A stretch of 64,000 bases of DNA from Fragum whitleyi (taxonomy: Eukaryota > Mollusca > Bivalvia > Cardiida > Cardiidae): the NCBI GenBank assembly GCA_948146395.1, contig OX411557.1:37922077-37986076 (forward strand), written 5' to 3'. Within the stretch, counting starts at the first letter, position 1; each line of letters starts with the position of its first letter. Position numbers and translations under genes: made by a program. The notes under the pieces were generated by a model, which saw only the letters and a program-made list of their open reading frames with translations, was not told where the DNA came from and did not search any database. Below are positions 32,421-45,831 of the stretch, piece after piece.

Positions 32421-35400
32421 TTACCAATCTCCGGGGTCATACTCGCAAATAACATTATAGGAGCTAGAACCACAATGAACATCGTGCCATTTAGGGTATC
32501 CATGCGTGTAAAGGATTGCGGTGCAATATTCCCCCGTATTATCTGGCTGGTCGAAATCCCAATCTGTAAAAAAGGGGAGACAAAAATGCATCATTATGAA
32601 TCGTAATTCCACAAGGGAAAATGTCGAAGTTCCGTAAAGTGAAAAAACGAGAGAGAGAGAGATTTGTTCCAACTGAAGTCAAGGAGCGGTCGCATGTGAA
32701 AAAGAATCGGTCAAGTGTGAATAATATCGAAATCCAGTCTGTCAAAAGGGAGAGAAATATGCATAATTGTTACTCATCACTCCTTAAGGGAACATGTCGG
32801 AGTTCCGTCAAGTGAAATTATGAAAAAAGAAAAAAAAAAAAAGATTTGATCGAGTTGAGATCAAAACGAGGTTGAATTAAGGATATCCATATGTAGGCCC
32901 CCCTTTATACAGAATTGCAGTGCAAAATTCCCTTTTATAAAGAGGCTGATCTAAATCCCAATCTATAAAATAGGAGAAAAATGCATAAATATGAATTGTG
33001 AACATGTCAGAACTTCGTAAAGTAGAAATATGAAAGAGATTTGTTCGATTTTTAATAAAAAAAAAGGATGTCGCATTTAAAAGATACTTTTGGATGAAGA
33101 TAGAACAGTTGATTCTGAAAATCGGACAAGTGTGAAAAGTATTGAACCTAGTCTGCCTGCGCTTTCCGCGAAGACTTACTAGGATCTACACTTTGGGCAC
33201 ATCCCGGACAACTCCTTTTCGACAAACGGGTCCTCAAAACGGTTAATATAGAACATTTTCAAAGTGGATATATTAATGTTGTTAGACGAGTAATTTGATT
33301 TCAAGTCATTATTTTAATGATAAAAATGATCTTATTTATTAAGTTTTCCTTTGGAATGAGGTTTAATTCCGATTTATAACATTTTCAGTCAAACAATGAT
33401 GGCTGGTTAAAAATGATACAATAAATAGACCTCATGGAAAAGAGCTTTCACCTTGATAAAGCGATTGATGTCAAACATGAATTACAAAGCGTTTAAATTG
33501 TACATTTCTATATTTTGTACAGAAATTCGGGATAATCCCCTAATAAATACACTTCGAAATAGGCGTTTTACGACAAAAACGTCGATTTTTTACGATGTTT
33601 AAATGATGTTTTATTTTCTGTCCAATACTAAGGATATTGATACATGTATTTATCCAAATACGTAAAAGAGTGTGGCCATCTGAGAACTTTAGGAACTGGG
33701 AAAAATTTGTTACCACGGGCTACGTTTCTAAAAGTCATACTTGAATACGGAGGACTATTACTTTAAGATTCGTCATATCGACTCAGTTTGAATTTTTTTT
33801 ATCCTAGTCAGCCTGCCAAACCCGCGAAGTTTGACCAAGACAGACAAATTGCACTCTACCTATAGGTTCCCTCTTCGACTGACGGTCCACATATCAGCGC
33901 GAAATTTACTGAGTTCCATAAGAAAGTTTGCACTTTCACTTTTTGCATTCTCTAGATTTTTACAAAGTTGGAGGGAAATCATGGAGTAAATTTGATACCA
34001 TACTTTAGTCAAGTCCTTTTGAAATTAAAAGTCAAATCAGATTTGAATAAAGTATCGCATGCTGTATACAGGCAGGCAGAACTTAAATTGTTGCGATTTG
34101 AACTCCTTACAACTTTTTCTATGGTAAAAGCTATGTGTTGATGTTGCCATATAGAGTTTAAGAAGCAATTCCAAGCCATTTCCAAACAAAAGTATTAATT
34201 TTTATGCAGACGTTACGTGTACGTCAACGTTAGACATTGCTATGTTGTTAGGCAAGTAACTTGTCGTTGAATCGTGCCATGGCGTTTTATGACATCCCGA
34301 TTTGCTTATTGAAGACCTTACAAAATGATGACCTCGATTTCTATTGGAACATGATTGCTCAATCAGTTTTAATGGCGTTCTAAATCTAATAGGGTTCGAT
34401 TTTATTCAACAACGTTTATTGGTAGCCAAACTACGCTGTAGCACCATGCACAATTGTATTGAAGATGCGATTTTATGATTAGGAAAGCCGCAAAGATTGA
34501 ACTGAATGCATTTTCAGACCAATTATTCGTCTTACGCGTGTTGCACATGCAAAACATGCAAAATCAAATGACTTAATTTGGCAGAAAATGTTTACTCATT
34601 GCGTGATTTTTGTTTACAAATATCGTTTGCGCATACTATTGGGGATAGTCATGCAAAATTTCATGACGATAGATAGCATATTTTCAGAGATATTTAAAAT
34701 TCAAAAGTGCACACTTTATTTTGGAACTAAGTATAGTTGTAACTGCCTATATACAACTGTTGCGCGCTGGGCCATCGATACACAAGTGTTTACAAGTGAA
34801 ATCGACACTCATTCCGATCAAACCTGTTCTAAATCACTCTCTCAGCGCTCCATTCCCTCATTTCAATAACTCAAACCACTTAAAACGCTCCAAAATCATT
34901 AAAAATTATAAGATCAACAACTACATTCAAGATATGAATCGGTAGAAAAAATCAACAATTTGACTTACATTATTGAATTTTTATGCGTAAGGTTGGTTTG
35001 TGAAGACACAGAAAGCTATTCATATAACTTGTTTGTATATTTTATTAAAGGGAGGTAATACGTATCGCTAATTTTGTTCATCTTGGACAAAATTAGCGAT
35101 ACTGGATTATCTCCCTTGAATTTCACCCAAAACTCTCTCCAAACACTCAATCAATTTCATTCCAAAATCATTCCAAAATCATTCATCATGTCAATTTAAC
35201 GATGTTTTAACTGTACTTACCCGTAAAGGTGGGTGACATCATCGTTTCTTCCCATACGAAGTGACCATTTGATAGAGGACTGAATAAACCTATGAGGTAT
35301 GAACCTGAAAAAAAAACGCGATTTGTTGTTTAACATAATTATCTCCCCTGTGAACTCTTCCGAGAAAGGAAATCGATAAAGTGAATCATCGCTTAATAAA

Positions 35401-38400
35401 AGGGGCCGCGACACCATTACTTGCTTTTATATTCTGACTTAATAGTTCTTTGAATCACCATGAAAACGATAATAATACCATTTGGAACTTTCTATTACAT
35501 GAATCTCATCACAATTCAGGTGCCGACGTCATAGCACAGTTGGTAACGCGCCGGACTGTCAACCTAGAGGTCCTAGGTTAGATCCCCGACGGCGGCACTC
35601 ATCCTTTCCGACTTTTTGTCTACCACCAATTGGTGATAATGTTGGTCCTTTGTGGAAATAGCAACTGGAGGCTAGGAAAGGATGTGATGGTAGTACTGGT
35701 GTGAGAAATACCAGGAATCCGTTGTTAGGTGCTCCAGCCGTCGCGATATGACTGAAATAATGTTAAAAGCGGCGTAGAACCCCATTCAACAGAAAACAAA
35801 CACAATTTAGGTACAGTTATTCTTTATTTTGTTACTAATCACGCAAAAAGAGACAATCTTGGGGCTCTGAAAAATGAAAAAGAGATTAGGTCCAGCATAG
35901 GTCATTCCTATTTTGGCTCAGTGAACATCGTGAAATTAACGTGAATGATATTGAAATCAGTTTCGAAAGAAGTTGAACTCTTTGAGTTGAGGTATAACTT
36001 AAACGATTATAATTTGAGTTGTGTCCATCAATGTTCGTGCATTCTGATTGGATGAAAAGTTGGTTTTATTCCCCAATGAAATAATTTTGGTTACGCAGCT
36101 GTTTGTGAGCTTCCGCATAAAGTAGTCCCGTTAGAAACCTATGATATTAACAAATACTCTCTTCATCTCTTAATTGAAGCGTGGTTGTAGCATTTTGAGT
36201 GATTTGAGAGAGTTAGGTGAATAATTTTGGAATACATGTTATTCAATTTTAGGTGATTCCATCAATTTTCGTGTATTCTGATTGGCTGAAAAAATGGTTT
36301 AATTTCCCCAAAACAAAAAACAAAAAAAAATTGAGTACGCGGCTATTTTTTAAAGCTTCCACAAAAAGAAGTCCTGTTAGAAATAACTTTCATTATTAAT
36401 GAATCTTACATTTTTGCTTCTTGATATTTAATTATAAGACACGAAGAATTTTTTGTTAATTTTGTGGACGTATTAAACTAAAAACCAAATCACACTAATG
36501 TACGAATTCGTTTCGTGTTTTCATACAGTATGATGAGGTTTTTAATTTCATGCCTCCATAAAATAAACAAATCCTCTCTTCATTTCTTAAATGTTTTTTT
36601 ATTGCGATGAGTGGCATCTTCACTATTTTCGCAAGATAATTCATTATACCTGTAGATGCTATCCGTGATACTGCCTCCTTTAAGAACTCGTTTTCACCGG
36701 ACGAGTCTATCGTTACGATGTGGCTTGTGAACGAGTCACAGACATCCTAGAAGATAGAAGTTTAAAAGAAATAACTGGTATTGGTGTTAAAAATTGAATC
36801 GAGGAAAACAACAGCAATAACAACAAACAAACTGACACGATTTACTTAAAGAATAATTAATTTGAATCCACGATTCATAACCTGGTTCAAGTTAATCCAC
36901 CTCTAGAATTGGGTAGCAGTGGGCTTTAGCCAATGCCTCTCTTCAAAGGATGTGAAAACGCCTGTCCTGCATTTAGGATGACAAAACGATGCAAACTGTT
37001 TGAAAATTAAATCCCACGTTTTATGTGCACTTGCAAACAGTTTGCATTGTTTTGTCATCCTGAACGCAGGACTATGTTGGGTGTTCGAGAGCGACTATGT
37101 AAGCTTCAGAATTCGTTGCAATCGAGCTAAGATAATTTAGTACGAACTTAGTTATTGCTAGTAACGTCATAGTGCCAACAGCCACACCTTCACCGACAAC
37201 AACTTGAATGAATGGAGCGTTGAGTGAGCGATTGAGAATGAGAAGGGTGTCATTTCCATGATGTTACTAACAACAGTTAAGAACATCGTGAAATCGACAA
37301 GATGAATGATTTTGGAATGAAATTGAATGAGTGTTTGGAGCGAGCTTTGGATTTTTTAAATTGGAGGTAATCCTATATCGAAAATTTTGTTCAGAATGAA
37401 CAAAATTAGCGATATTGATTACCTCCCTTTAATAAAATTTCAAACAAGTTCTATACATAGCTTCCTATTTCTTCAAGAGCCTATGAGACGCTAACAATTT
37501 GAATTACGTCTATGAAATTATTCTTTCAAAATTTATTTTGAATGACTTTGTTGGTTTTATATTTGAGCCAGTGCGTGACATTTCCAACATTTTTCTAAAG
37601 TGTGCAAAGTAAAGGCTCTGGCCAGCCTGTGCATCTGCACAGTCTGACCAGAGACTTTAATCTGCACTCTGCATATAGTTAAGGTCTCAAAGTGTAGTTA
37701 GACTGACAAGCAATCTTCTTATTCCAATGCGTGGCTGTCTAGGCTGCCAAATATTGTCTGCTCAAGTATATGTCAAATTGTTGGAAATGTAACGCACAGG
37801 CTCATTTCTTAACTGGTTTGAACGTTTTTGATTGGCTTAAGTGAGTGTTTGGAATGAATGAATGGATCGCCGAGTGAGTGATTAAGATTTGCTTTGATTG
37901 AGGTGAATGTCAATTTCACGATGTAACTACATGTAACTGTGTATTACCTTTGACTTGATTCTGTTTCTCGTTTGGTCACTGGCTATATAGTAACACGATG
38001 ATTCGTAGAATAACCACCCAGAGTGACAAGCTGAAATGTAAAACAAAGAAACATCATAAAATTGATATTTATCATTTTCTAAGCCATTCTTCATCACTGA
38101 CTCAGCGCTCTATTCATTAATACTTGCTCACACAAACAATTCTGAAATTCTCCGAAAGCATTCGAAAACGTACTAGAAACGGTCACAATATTTACAATTG
38201 TGACCCGTCACGCGAAAAAGGAACTATCTTGGTAGAGCGCATAGCATCGATCCTAGTCAGACTGCGCGGACTGCGCAGACTAACTGGAGTCGAATCTTTT
38301 GGCACGTTTATTATTGCTTGAATCTAGAATGGTCAATCTACCTACAGGTGATTTTTTGTTTAAATTCAACATCGAATTAACCTAATATAGAATAAATCTC

Positions 38401-41400
38401 TTTTCAAATATCTTTTTTACATAATTCCCAGATGGTCCCTTTTTGCGTGACAGGGCACGAGTTCATTCAAATGGAACAAATTATTCTCATTTTCATGGGC
38501 TAGTGTTGATTGGAAACGTCTACGGAGAGACACGGATAATTTCTTAGAGAAAAGAACCTTTTTTATTGAAGGGGTGTAATTAGATATCGATAATTTTGTC
38601 TAATTTGGAAGAAATTAACCATATCGCTCCCATATATTTCATCGAAAGTTCACTCCAAACACTCATTCAATATAAATCCATTTCAATCTAAGATCATTTA
38701 ATTGGTCAATTCCGCCTTTTGAAACTTAGGTCCGCCACCTTAGCGCAGTTGGTTAGGCATTAGACTTCCAATCTGGAAGTCGTGGGTTCGATCCCCGGTG
38801 GCGGCAAATATCCTTTCCGACGTTTGTCTTTCACCTATGGGTAGATAATCGTAAACCTATGTGAGATAGCAGTCGGAGGCTAGGAAAGGGTGTAATGGTA
38901 GTACAGGTGAAAGAAATACCAGGAATCCATTGTTGTTGAAAGCGGCGTAAAACCCATTCAAACAAACAAACAAACAAAACTTAGGTAGGAAACCTTTTTC
39001 CACCCTTAAGCTAGTCACGCAGGATTCATCGGTTTAACTCCACAAAAAGGCTGTAAAAACTGCCCTGCATCCATAAGGTTTCGAGGGTACCACAGAAATG
39101 ATATCCTTCATTTTCCGGTGAAGCGTATCAAAATGCGATATTATACTATTATATTTATTACCTCCCTTAAATAAATTATACATACAAGTCTGTATAAATA
39201 GCTTCCTTTTTCTTCAAGAACCGATTATATGCACATATTTTTCAATTATATAAGTAAAATCGCGAGTTGTTTTTCTATAGTTATATCCATTTTGAATGAA
39301 GCTGTTGATTTTTATCTCTTTTTTATTGTCATTTCGAAGTGTTTTTGAATGGTTTGAGTGAGTGTTTGGAATAAATGATTGGAGCCCCAAGTAAGCGATA
39401 GAGAATGGTTAAGATTGAGATGAATGTCAATTTCATGATGTTACTAACTGTATCAAGATTTGATTGCAGGTCTTCGGCAATGCAAAACGCAGGATAAATC
39501 GAAGCATAAAATAGTTTCCTAGAGGAAAAGTTTATGATATCTTAGAGAAGTCAAGACCATTTAAAGTGTAGAAGTGCCTGCAATTAACAACAGCTTGAAA
39601 TATACAAGGTCAGCGATTTTGGAATTATATTAATTCGTTTTAACGAAATAATAATTCGTTTTATCGAAACAGTATTTCGTAAAAACTAAAAAGTTTTTCG
39701 ATATTACGAAATAGTAATTCGTTTTAACGAAATACTAATTCGTTTTATCGAAACAGTATTTCGTAAAAACTAAATAGTATTTCGATATTACGAAATATTA
39801 ACTCGTTATAACGAAATACTAATTCATTATAACGAAATATTAATTCGTTTTAACGAAATACTAATGCGTTTTATCGAAATAGTATTTCGTAAAAATCAAA
39901 TAGTATTTCGAAAAAAACGAAATATTAATTCGTTAAAAGGAAATATCAATTCGTTTTTACGAAATACTAATTCGTTTTATCAAAATAGTATTTCGTTATA
40001 ACGAATTGAAAAATGTGTATATTATGTCACCTACGGGGCTCCCTACGATCGTTATAAAATCGTTTAAAATAAAGCTGACTTTCACCAGTGTGACATCTGA
40101 CTTATATACGATTACAGGAAAATCTCTTATTTGCACCAAATTTTAAATCAAACACATGATATTTGTTCAGATATTCAGAAATAAAATCTGTACAAATTGT
40201 GAACCTAGAAATAAAATTCATTTCAAAAATTTAATCTTAAAAAGGTTAAATACTGCAGAAAATATTACGGTTCACATTACTTATCATAATACGAATTTTT
40301 ATTTCATTTTCAACTTTTGTTATATCAATAGAATGACAAATTATTTTTTATTTCTTTAACATTTAATTATGCATCTGAAATTAATCCTGGAGCCTCTTTC
40401 AAGAAAGGTCCTACCTATAACTATTTTTTTATTACCGCTGTTACTTAATTTCACAATGGTACGATTAAAAATGGCTGCCAAGATTTCTTTTTTTCGGGGG
40501 GGGGGATTTCAAGAAACATGTCGCATCGTAAAATTCATAATCGAGTTTGCGACACGTACAGTTAAGAACACAAGACAAGATGAATGATTTTGGTATTATT
40601 TTGGAATGTAATTGAATGAATGTGTGGAACGAGTTTTGATTGAAATTCAATGCTGGTAATCCAATTTCTATGTCTTCACGAACGCGCAATACGCTTATAA
40701 ATTTCAATTATGTCAGTGAAATCGTGGACTTTCTCTACCGATTTTTTATTTTGAATGTAGTTGTTGATCTTATCACTTTTCAGGATTTTGGGGCGTTTTT
40801 GAATGGCTTGAGTTAGTGTTTGGAATGAATGAATGAATGGAACGCTGAGTGAGTGATTGTGAATGTTTTTGATCGGAATTATTGTCAATTTCACGATGTT
40901 GTTAACTGTACATGTACAATGCGTGCCATGTACACATGTAACTTGTTAGAAAATGACAACAAGAAAAATGAAATTTGAATGAGATATGAATAAAGTCGCT
41001 TCCGCGTTTCGTCTCTCATTCAGGATGTTGAATAAAAATTAAAGTTAATATTTTTTACCAGAAAACAAACAATCAAACGAACACAAACAATAAAATTTGA
41101 TAATAATAAAAATGAAGAAACGTTTAGACCTCGTCATTCATCGGCAACATGATGTATGTGATCAGGAACTAGAGCGTTCTTGTATTGACCAAGAGTTCTC
41201 AAATGCAATGTCTTTTTATTACTCAATACATTCGGCGCGACAACCCGGAACCGTCGTACTCTCATTGAAATAAACAATCTCGTGATTTTAGAAGCATTTC
41301 TTTTATCGTAGCAAAATATATATTAGGCTTCTGTTTGTGTTTAAACATACAGGCTGATGACCTTTGAACGCAATTACAATAAAATTTGGATCATAGTCAG

Positions 41401-43227
41401 AATAACTCGCAATCTGTGACTGTATATGGGTTTATTTGACCCGAACGTGACATCTTTGGGAAAATAATTAACTATAAATAACTGACTTATTCTATTTCAT
41501 GATTTAACACAATAGATATTACATTCAGAACCATGCGTAATATATTCCTATGAACAGGTTTACAGATAGAGGGGTAATTTTGGTTTTCAAATTAAACTTT
41601 TTCATTATCATCCAAATGAGACGATTTAAATGAGTAACCTCAACCTAGGGTTTTAACTTGGAAATTATAATTTTAGACTGACTTTACCACCCTCTTTTCT
41701 GAACTCCTGTATGAAATAACGTGCATAACCGAGTAGGACTTGGATTCATCTAAATGACAGGAGATAAACATCCACTTGTCATCGTAATTTGGACAACTTG
41801 AAGAGTTCAATACGTCTTTGGAAACCAGTATATGCCCTCAGTAGGGGGGTACATATACGCTTCGGTAAGATTGTATGTACAGCCGAATTATGATATAAAG
41901 TAGTCTTCTCCGACTTGCACAACACACCGGGCCGCCAAAATTACGACAACAAATCTCTATATACCACACAACCTTTTGACACGAATACATCGCCATTTCT
42001 GGATACGGTTCACCATTTTAGAGCATAGCTATATTTGCATGTGAAGTTAAGACTTCAGAAATGAGGTAGTTTCCACACTGTCTTCGCATATAACAGCATG
42101 CCGCCAAATCTAAGTCTAAGTAATCATGTTTATATATATCACGTTATGAGACGTGATGTGTAGGGACTTGTTGACGTAAATTTTGCGTCCTCTTGTGTTA
42201 TGCACGTCGTTGAAGAGGGGGGGGGGGATATACACGCCTCCATAGTTTTCTGTACTATACCTTTAATAATTCCGTAATACAGCATATGACTGGCGGACAC
42301 TAGAAAAGCAAAATCGTGGGATCGTTCTCTGAAACACGAACACGTAGATGCAGCGGTATCATAAAACACAGATCTGCAAGATTCGATCAAACTGCAATCT
42401 ATTTGACAAACCATCACGTCTTCTCTTGTGGATCGGAACAGTACCGTGCCGTAAGTAGGGTAGAAGCCATTGTAAACATCGTCTGGGACAGCCAACTTCA
42501 TGTTTATCTGATACCCGACTGTGGCTGGAGATATATAGAGAATAAGATGTAATTGTCTTATAATGTCAATGATATCTAGTCGAGGTTTCGAGATTTTATC
42601 ATGACGAAGCTTTGCCGAGTCATGATAATTTCTCGCAACCGAGGCCAGATGATATTGATAGTTTAAGACAATTACATTTTATACTATTTATTATGCAACT
42701 ATTTTCAGTGCTTAATTATAATAAATCCTTAAAAATCAGAGAAAAATCAGGCAAACGTGTATATTTGTGTCTAAAAATAGACTGCCTGGTATCACTTTAT
42801 GTTATCAGACAGGTGATATCAGGTCAACACAGGCTTCATCGCATGATAAATCAACTAAATGACGTATAATGATTAACGCGGGAATTAGTTCAACGTCCTT
42901 CATAATGCTGTATATTAAAAACTGCTATTGCCTATTATCTGTTTTCTAGATGATAACAATGAGAGGAAATGTGATTATCATAATAAATTCTCTTATACCG
43001 TGAAATTTAGTCAAAAAATGAATTTTATTCCGAAATCGGTGAAAGGATTTTTCATATTACATGCGTTAACAATTCAAAGTAAGTGATCATAGATCAATTT
43101 TACATTAAAATTGATAATAGATAACGGTTTCTCGAGATGCACTCTCACTTATATATCAATACTTACACGTTATTCCAAGCATTATCACAAAATGAATCAG
43201 AATATACTGATGCATGAATATATCCAT
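32421..43227 (-). CDS. Secreted PAN/apple-like plus C-type lectin domain protein, six exons
   Basis: Exons in coding order: 43167-43227, 42261-42524, 37948-38030, 36650-36746, 35221-35304, 32421-32563. All introns are GT..AG, phases agree, and the sum is 732 bp (243 residues plus TAA). Residues 1-20 form a signal peptide (HFVIMLGIT). Exon 2 (22-108) has the Cys pattern MVCQIDCSLIESC..YDTAASTCSCF of a PAN/apple-like adhesion domain. Residues 110-243 are one C-type lectin domain: CHSGW, SCYYI, SHIVTIDS, ENEFL, YLIGL, FVWEE, QPDN (202-205), KWHD (221-224), VHC, VICEY. QPD is the galactose/GalNAc-type calcium-site motif; the usual WND is WHD here. Likely a secreted recognition protein. The splice model is my own and fits domain order exactly; a longer 5' UTR is possible. 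Confidence 0.85.
32570..33540. other. Lectin last intron, low-complexity and purine-rich stretches
   Basis: A partly duplicated 200-bp segment is seen: the exon-like words AATCCCAATCTGTAAAA, GAAATATGCAT and GTCGGAGTTCCG recur at 32550-32640, 32735-32815 and 32950-33015. They suggest decayed copies of the lectin exon 6 border. No open exon remains. Confidence 0.4.
34795..35215. mobile_element. CAGTTAACAACATCG-family MITE abutting lectin exon 5 donor
   Basis: On the minus strand the lectin donor GTAAG runs straight into TACAGTTAAAACATCG. The internal GGAGGTAAT..ATTATCTCCC hairpin is at about 35051-35115. A partial GGCTCAGCGC hairpin element sits at 34735-34775 just outside. Confidence 0.75.
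35518..35805 (+). mobile_element. tRNA-derived SINE, family 2
   Basis: Head GCCGACGTCATAGCACAGTTGG..GATCCCCGACGGCGGC; body GGAAAGGATGTGATGGTAGT, GTGTGAGAAATACCAGGAAT; ends GGCGTAGAACCCCATTCAA and an A-rich tail. Confidence 0.75.
36010..36610. repeat. Dispersed repeat with GATTGGCTGAAAA and AAGTAGTCCCGTTAGAAA words
   Basis: Two tandem, diverged units are present. Related copies are at 50085-50310 and 54075-54420 (AAACCTAATCACACT..CATACCTCCATGAAATNAA). Type of element unknown. Confidence 0.45.
36962..37075. mobile_element. MITE, GCCCTGCGTTCAGGATG family
   Basis: CTGTCCTGCATTTAGGATGAC and GTCATCCTGAACGCAGGAC, with the inner GATGCAAACTGTTTG/CAAACAGTTTGCAT pair. Confidence 0.65.
37190..37942. 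mobile_element. Abutting CAGTTAACAACATCG-family MITEs with a nested GACATTTCC MITE
   Basis: The end of one copy (to 37271) meets a second starting CAGTTAAGAACATCGTG. The latter has the GGAGGTAAT hairpin at 37366-37427 and ends CACGATGTAACTACATG.., 6-8 bp from the lectin exon 3 donor. A GAGCCAGTGCGTGACATTTCC MITE is nested at 37564-37805. Confidence 0.65.
38048..38718. mobile_element. CAGTTAACAACATCG-family MITE with nested GTGACCCGTCACG MITE
   Basis: It starts CATCATAAAATTGATATTTATC, 18 bp from the lectin exon 3 acceptor. It is interrupted at about 38195-38465 by an element with ends GTGACCCGTCACGCGAAAAA and its inverse. Confidence 0.55.
38729..38985 (+). mobile_element. tRNA-derived SINE, family 2, best-kept tRNA head
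   Basis: The head (CCGCCACCTTAGCGCAGTTGG, GTGGGTTCGATCCCCGG) has recognisable A and B boxes and a closing acceptor-like pair. The family body and a CAAA-repeat tail follow. The attached body shows it is a SINE, not a tRNA gene. Confidence 0.75.
39630..40015. repeat. Tandem quasi-palindromic array TTCGTTNNAACGAAATA
   Basis: About 15 or more short units of ATTCGTTTTAACGAAATACTA and TATTTCGTAAAAACTAAATAG alternate over 385 bp. Each contains a self-complementary TTCGTTATAACGAA-type core, so either strand can fold into a ladder of hairpins. It lies in a lectin intron. Confidence 0.75.
40557..40920. mobile_element. Complete CAGTTAACAACATCG-family MITE
   Basis: 364 bp, beginning TACAGTTAAGAACA and ending TGTTGTTAACTGTA, so TA flanks both sides. 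Interior words GAATGAATGGAACGCTGAGTG and ATTGTCAATTTCACGATG are shared by the whole family. Confidence 0.75.
41000..42138. other. Lectin intron 2 (part), no further exon seen
   Basis: AT-rich unique-looking sequence without convincing coding or repeat signals. Confidence 0.3.
42534..42880. mobile_element. TATAGAGAATA-type element, family 3, copy 1
   Basis: It starts TATAGAGAATAAGATG. It contains a hairpin ATTTTATCATGACGAAGC..GAGTCATGATAATTTCTCG and GATATCAGGTCAACACAGGCTTCAT. An inverted copy is at 58890-59115. Its end lies about 9 bp from the lectin exon 2 acceptor. Confidence 0.65.
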
Positions 43228-43349
43228 GTTTCTATCCGCCTAACTATGTAGACAAGAATAAGAGAAATTGGCTGGAATCTTTTTACTGTTTTACTTATTT
43301 TCCATTTACTTTTCTAAAAAGCACAAGAGAAAGTTCATTTGTATAAAAA

Positions 43350-43845
<496 letters not shown>

Positions 43846-43849
43846 TATA

Positions 43850-45830
43850 AAAAGATATTATTAGAATAACCTAGATGCAGTCCGTAGAAATACATTACAT
43901 TACAATGTACTATCAACTTATACTTCAAAACTCTTTAGTTTTAAGCCTTACTAATTTCATGCATTTAGTCACATAGAAAGGTAAAAAAAAATATAATGAA
44001 ATGAATAAAAAAAATGAGATAAAAAAAGGAATTAAAACGTTTGGTCTTTTAGTCTACTTCTATACCATACACAATCACACGACTATACACTTTGTGAACT
44101 GACATTCCTTAATTCATTCTTGGTGTAAGCATTCGACCACGTGACGTCGATCTGTGCAATCAGAAACAAGTTGTTCAGAATCTATGTAGACCTACTACGA
44201 ATAATATTTTAACAAAAACCTTTAAAAAAATGATTCATATTTACATTTAGCAAAAAACAAACAAATGACGTCACAACGCCGGACAATATGCATTGATTTG
44301 CGGATTCAGCCACGTGGCAATGATCTGTGTCATCAAAAGCTTTTTATTTATTTAAATAGGAAACGCGTTGTAATCGTTAGACTATTTGTTTGCATTATTT
44401 TTAAACCAACAAACGCTCCCAAGTTGACAAAGGCATTGACAATTGCATAGTCTGATGAAAGCACCACGTTTGAATTTCGTTTATATATATTCTGGTTTAG
44501 ATGAACTGCTTTGTTTGGCTTCTTGAACTGGTTTAAGTCATATCTTTTTGAATTACAAATGTAACATTGTGACTTCGAAGAAGAACACATTTAAGGGCTC
44601 CTGTTTGATAAACGATGATGAAGTAACTTTGTTGGTCTATTGAACTCGTTTAGGCCTTCTCACTTTTCATTGATTGATTGAATTGAGTTTTACGCCCCTT
44701 TCAACATTATATCAGTTATATTGTGGCGGCTGGAGCACCTAACAATCGATTTACGATATTCCTATCGTCAGAACAACCATCACACTTTCTTATCCTCCAG
44801 CTGCTATCTCACATAGGTCTACGATTGTCAAACAATCGGCGGATCATCTCATACTTGAATTGAAGATGTAATATTGTGACTTCCAAGAAGATAACATTAT
44901 AAATGGCTCTTGTTTGATGAACGATGATAAATTTTCCCTGTATGGCGCTGCGTGCCCCTTCATCAACAGCTGTTGGTAAAGAGACATGCTTGTGGTCCTT
45001 TTTTGGCGCCAACTGGGTTGTTGCATACTTGGCTGGTGAAGAATTTGATAAAAAGGCATTTTCAATGTATTGTCATATGTACTTATTGTCACTTTTATTG
45101 ACAAGTATTTTATTGCCTTCAAATGCATGAAAAAGGTGTGTTCTATTTGTCATACATGACGTCATTTTATACCATGAATAAAATGACATACCCGCTTAGT
45201 ATTCTTACTTGATATTTCTTGTGCGTGTCGCAGATACTGCACTATATTGAAATGTGATCGTTCAAAGTCTGTATTCGTTGTAATGCTATTGTCAGAAGAC
45301 ACGAATGTCCATCATTCAATTGGAAGAGGGGTTGTGCGGATAAAATATATTTTTAGCTGTACTTTCTCAAATGCCGCTTATATTTAGAGGTATATGGTAA
45401 TAAGAAAAGGAGACTCTATTTGTCCAATTTTAAGTAATAAAAACTGTGGCTCAAGGCATAAATCTATAAGGTTTTCAAGGAAGTAACGAGCGAAATTTGT
45501 TTTTTTTTTAATTTACAAACTACGTGACTGAATGGCAAATGATGAAGATTTCAAATTTAGTAAGACTTTGGACCTATGGTCGGTATTTGCTCAAGGTAAG
45601 TTTTAATTGCTTTGGCGTTTAACTTTGACATAAACCTTTGGAACTAACAGATAAAAAATTTGCAACACAATTCAGCCGGAAACCGACATATGTTTGTTGA
45701 GATACAGATTTTTACTCAAAAACGTTCCAAAATCATTCAGTTTGTCAATTTTACGATATTCTTTACTGTATCAATGTAATTTATGACAGAAGATTGTCGA
45801 TATTTCTTAAATGCTTTTCGTTTATTTATC
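43850..45830. other. Region between lectin and glycosyltransferase genes
   Basis: No gene recognised. A family-2 SINE lies reversed at about 44670-44830 (GTTTTACGCCCCTTTCAACATTAT, TATCCTCCAGCTGCTATCTC). A donor-like sequence after a short ATG frame at 45532-45592 could be an upstream exon, but its phase does not match the glycosyltransferase. Confidence 0.4.
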
Positions 45831-45831
45831 T

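Noticed and set aside
38729..38806. tRNA gene with good cloverleaf-like ends
   Set aside because: It is followed by the family-2 SINE body and tail, as are the other copies, so it is a SINE head.
44844..45130. Overlapping short frames on both strands near 45 kb
   Set aside because: No codon bias, no domain and no splice partners; part of an unexplained AT-rich intergenic stretch.
45532..45592. Possible upstream coding exon of the glycosyltransferase with a GTAAG donor
   Set aside because: It ends in phase 1 while the acceptor at 46281 is phase 0; joining gives a stop within a few codons.
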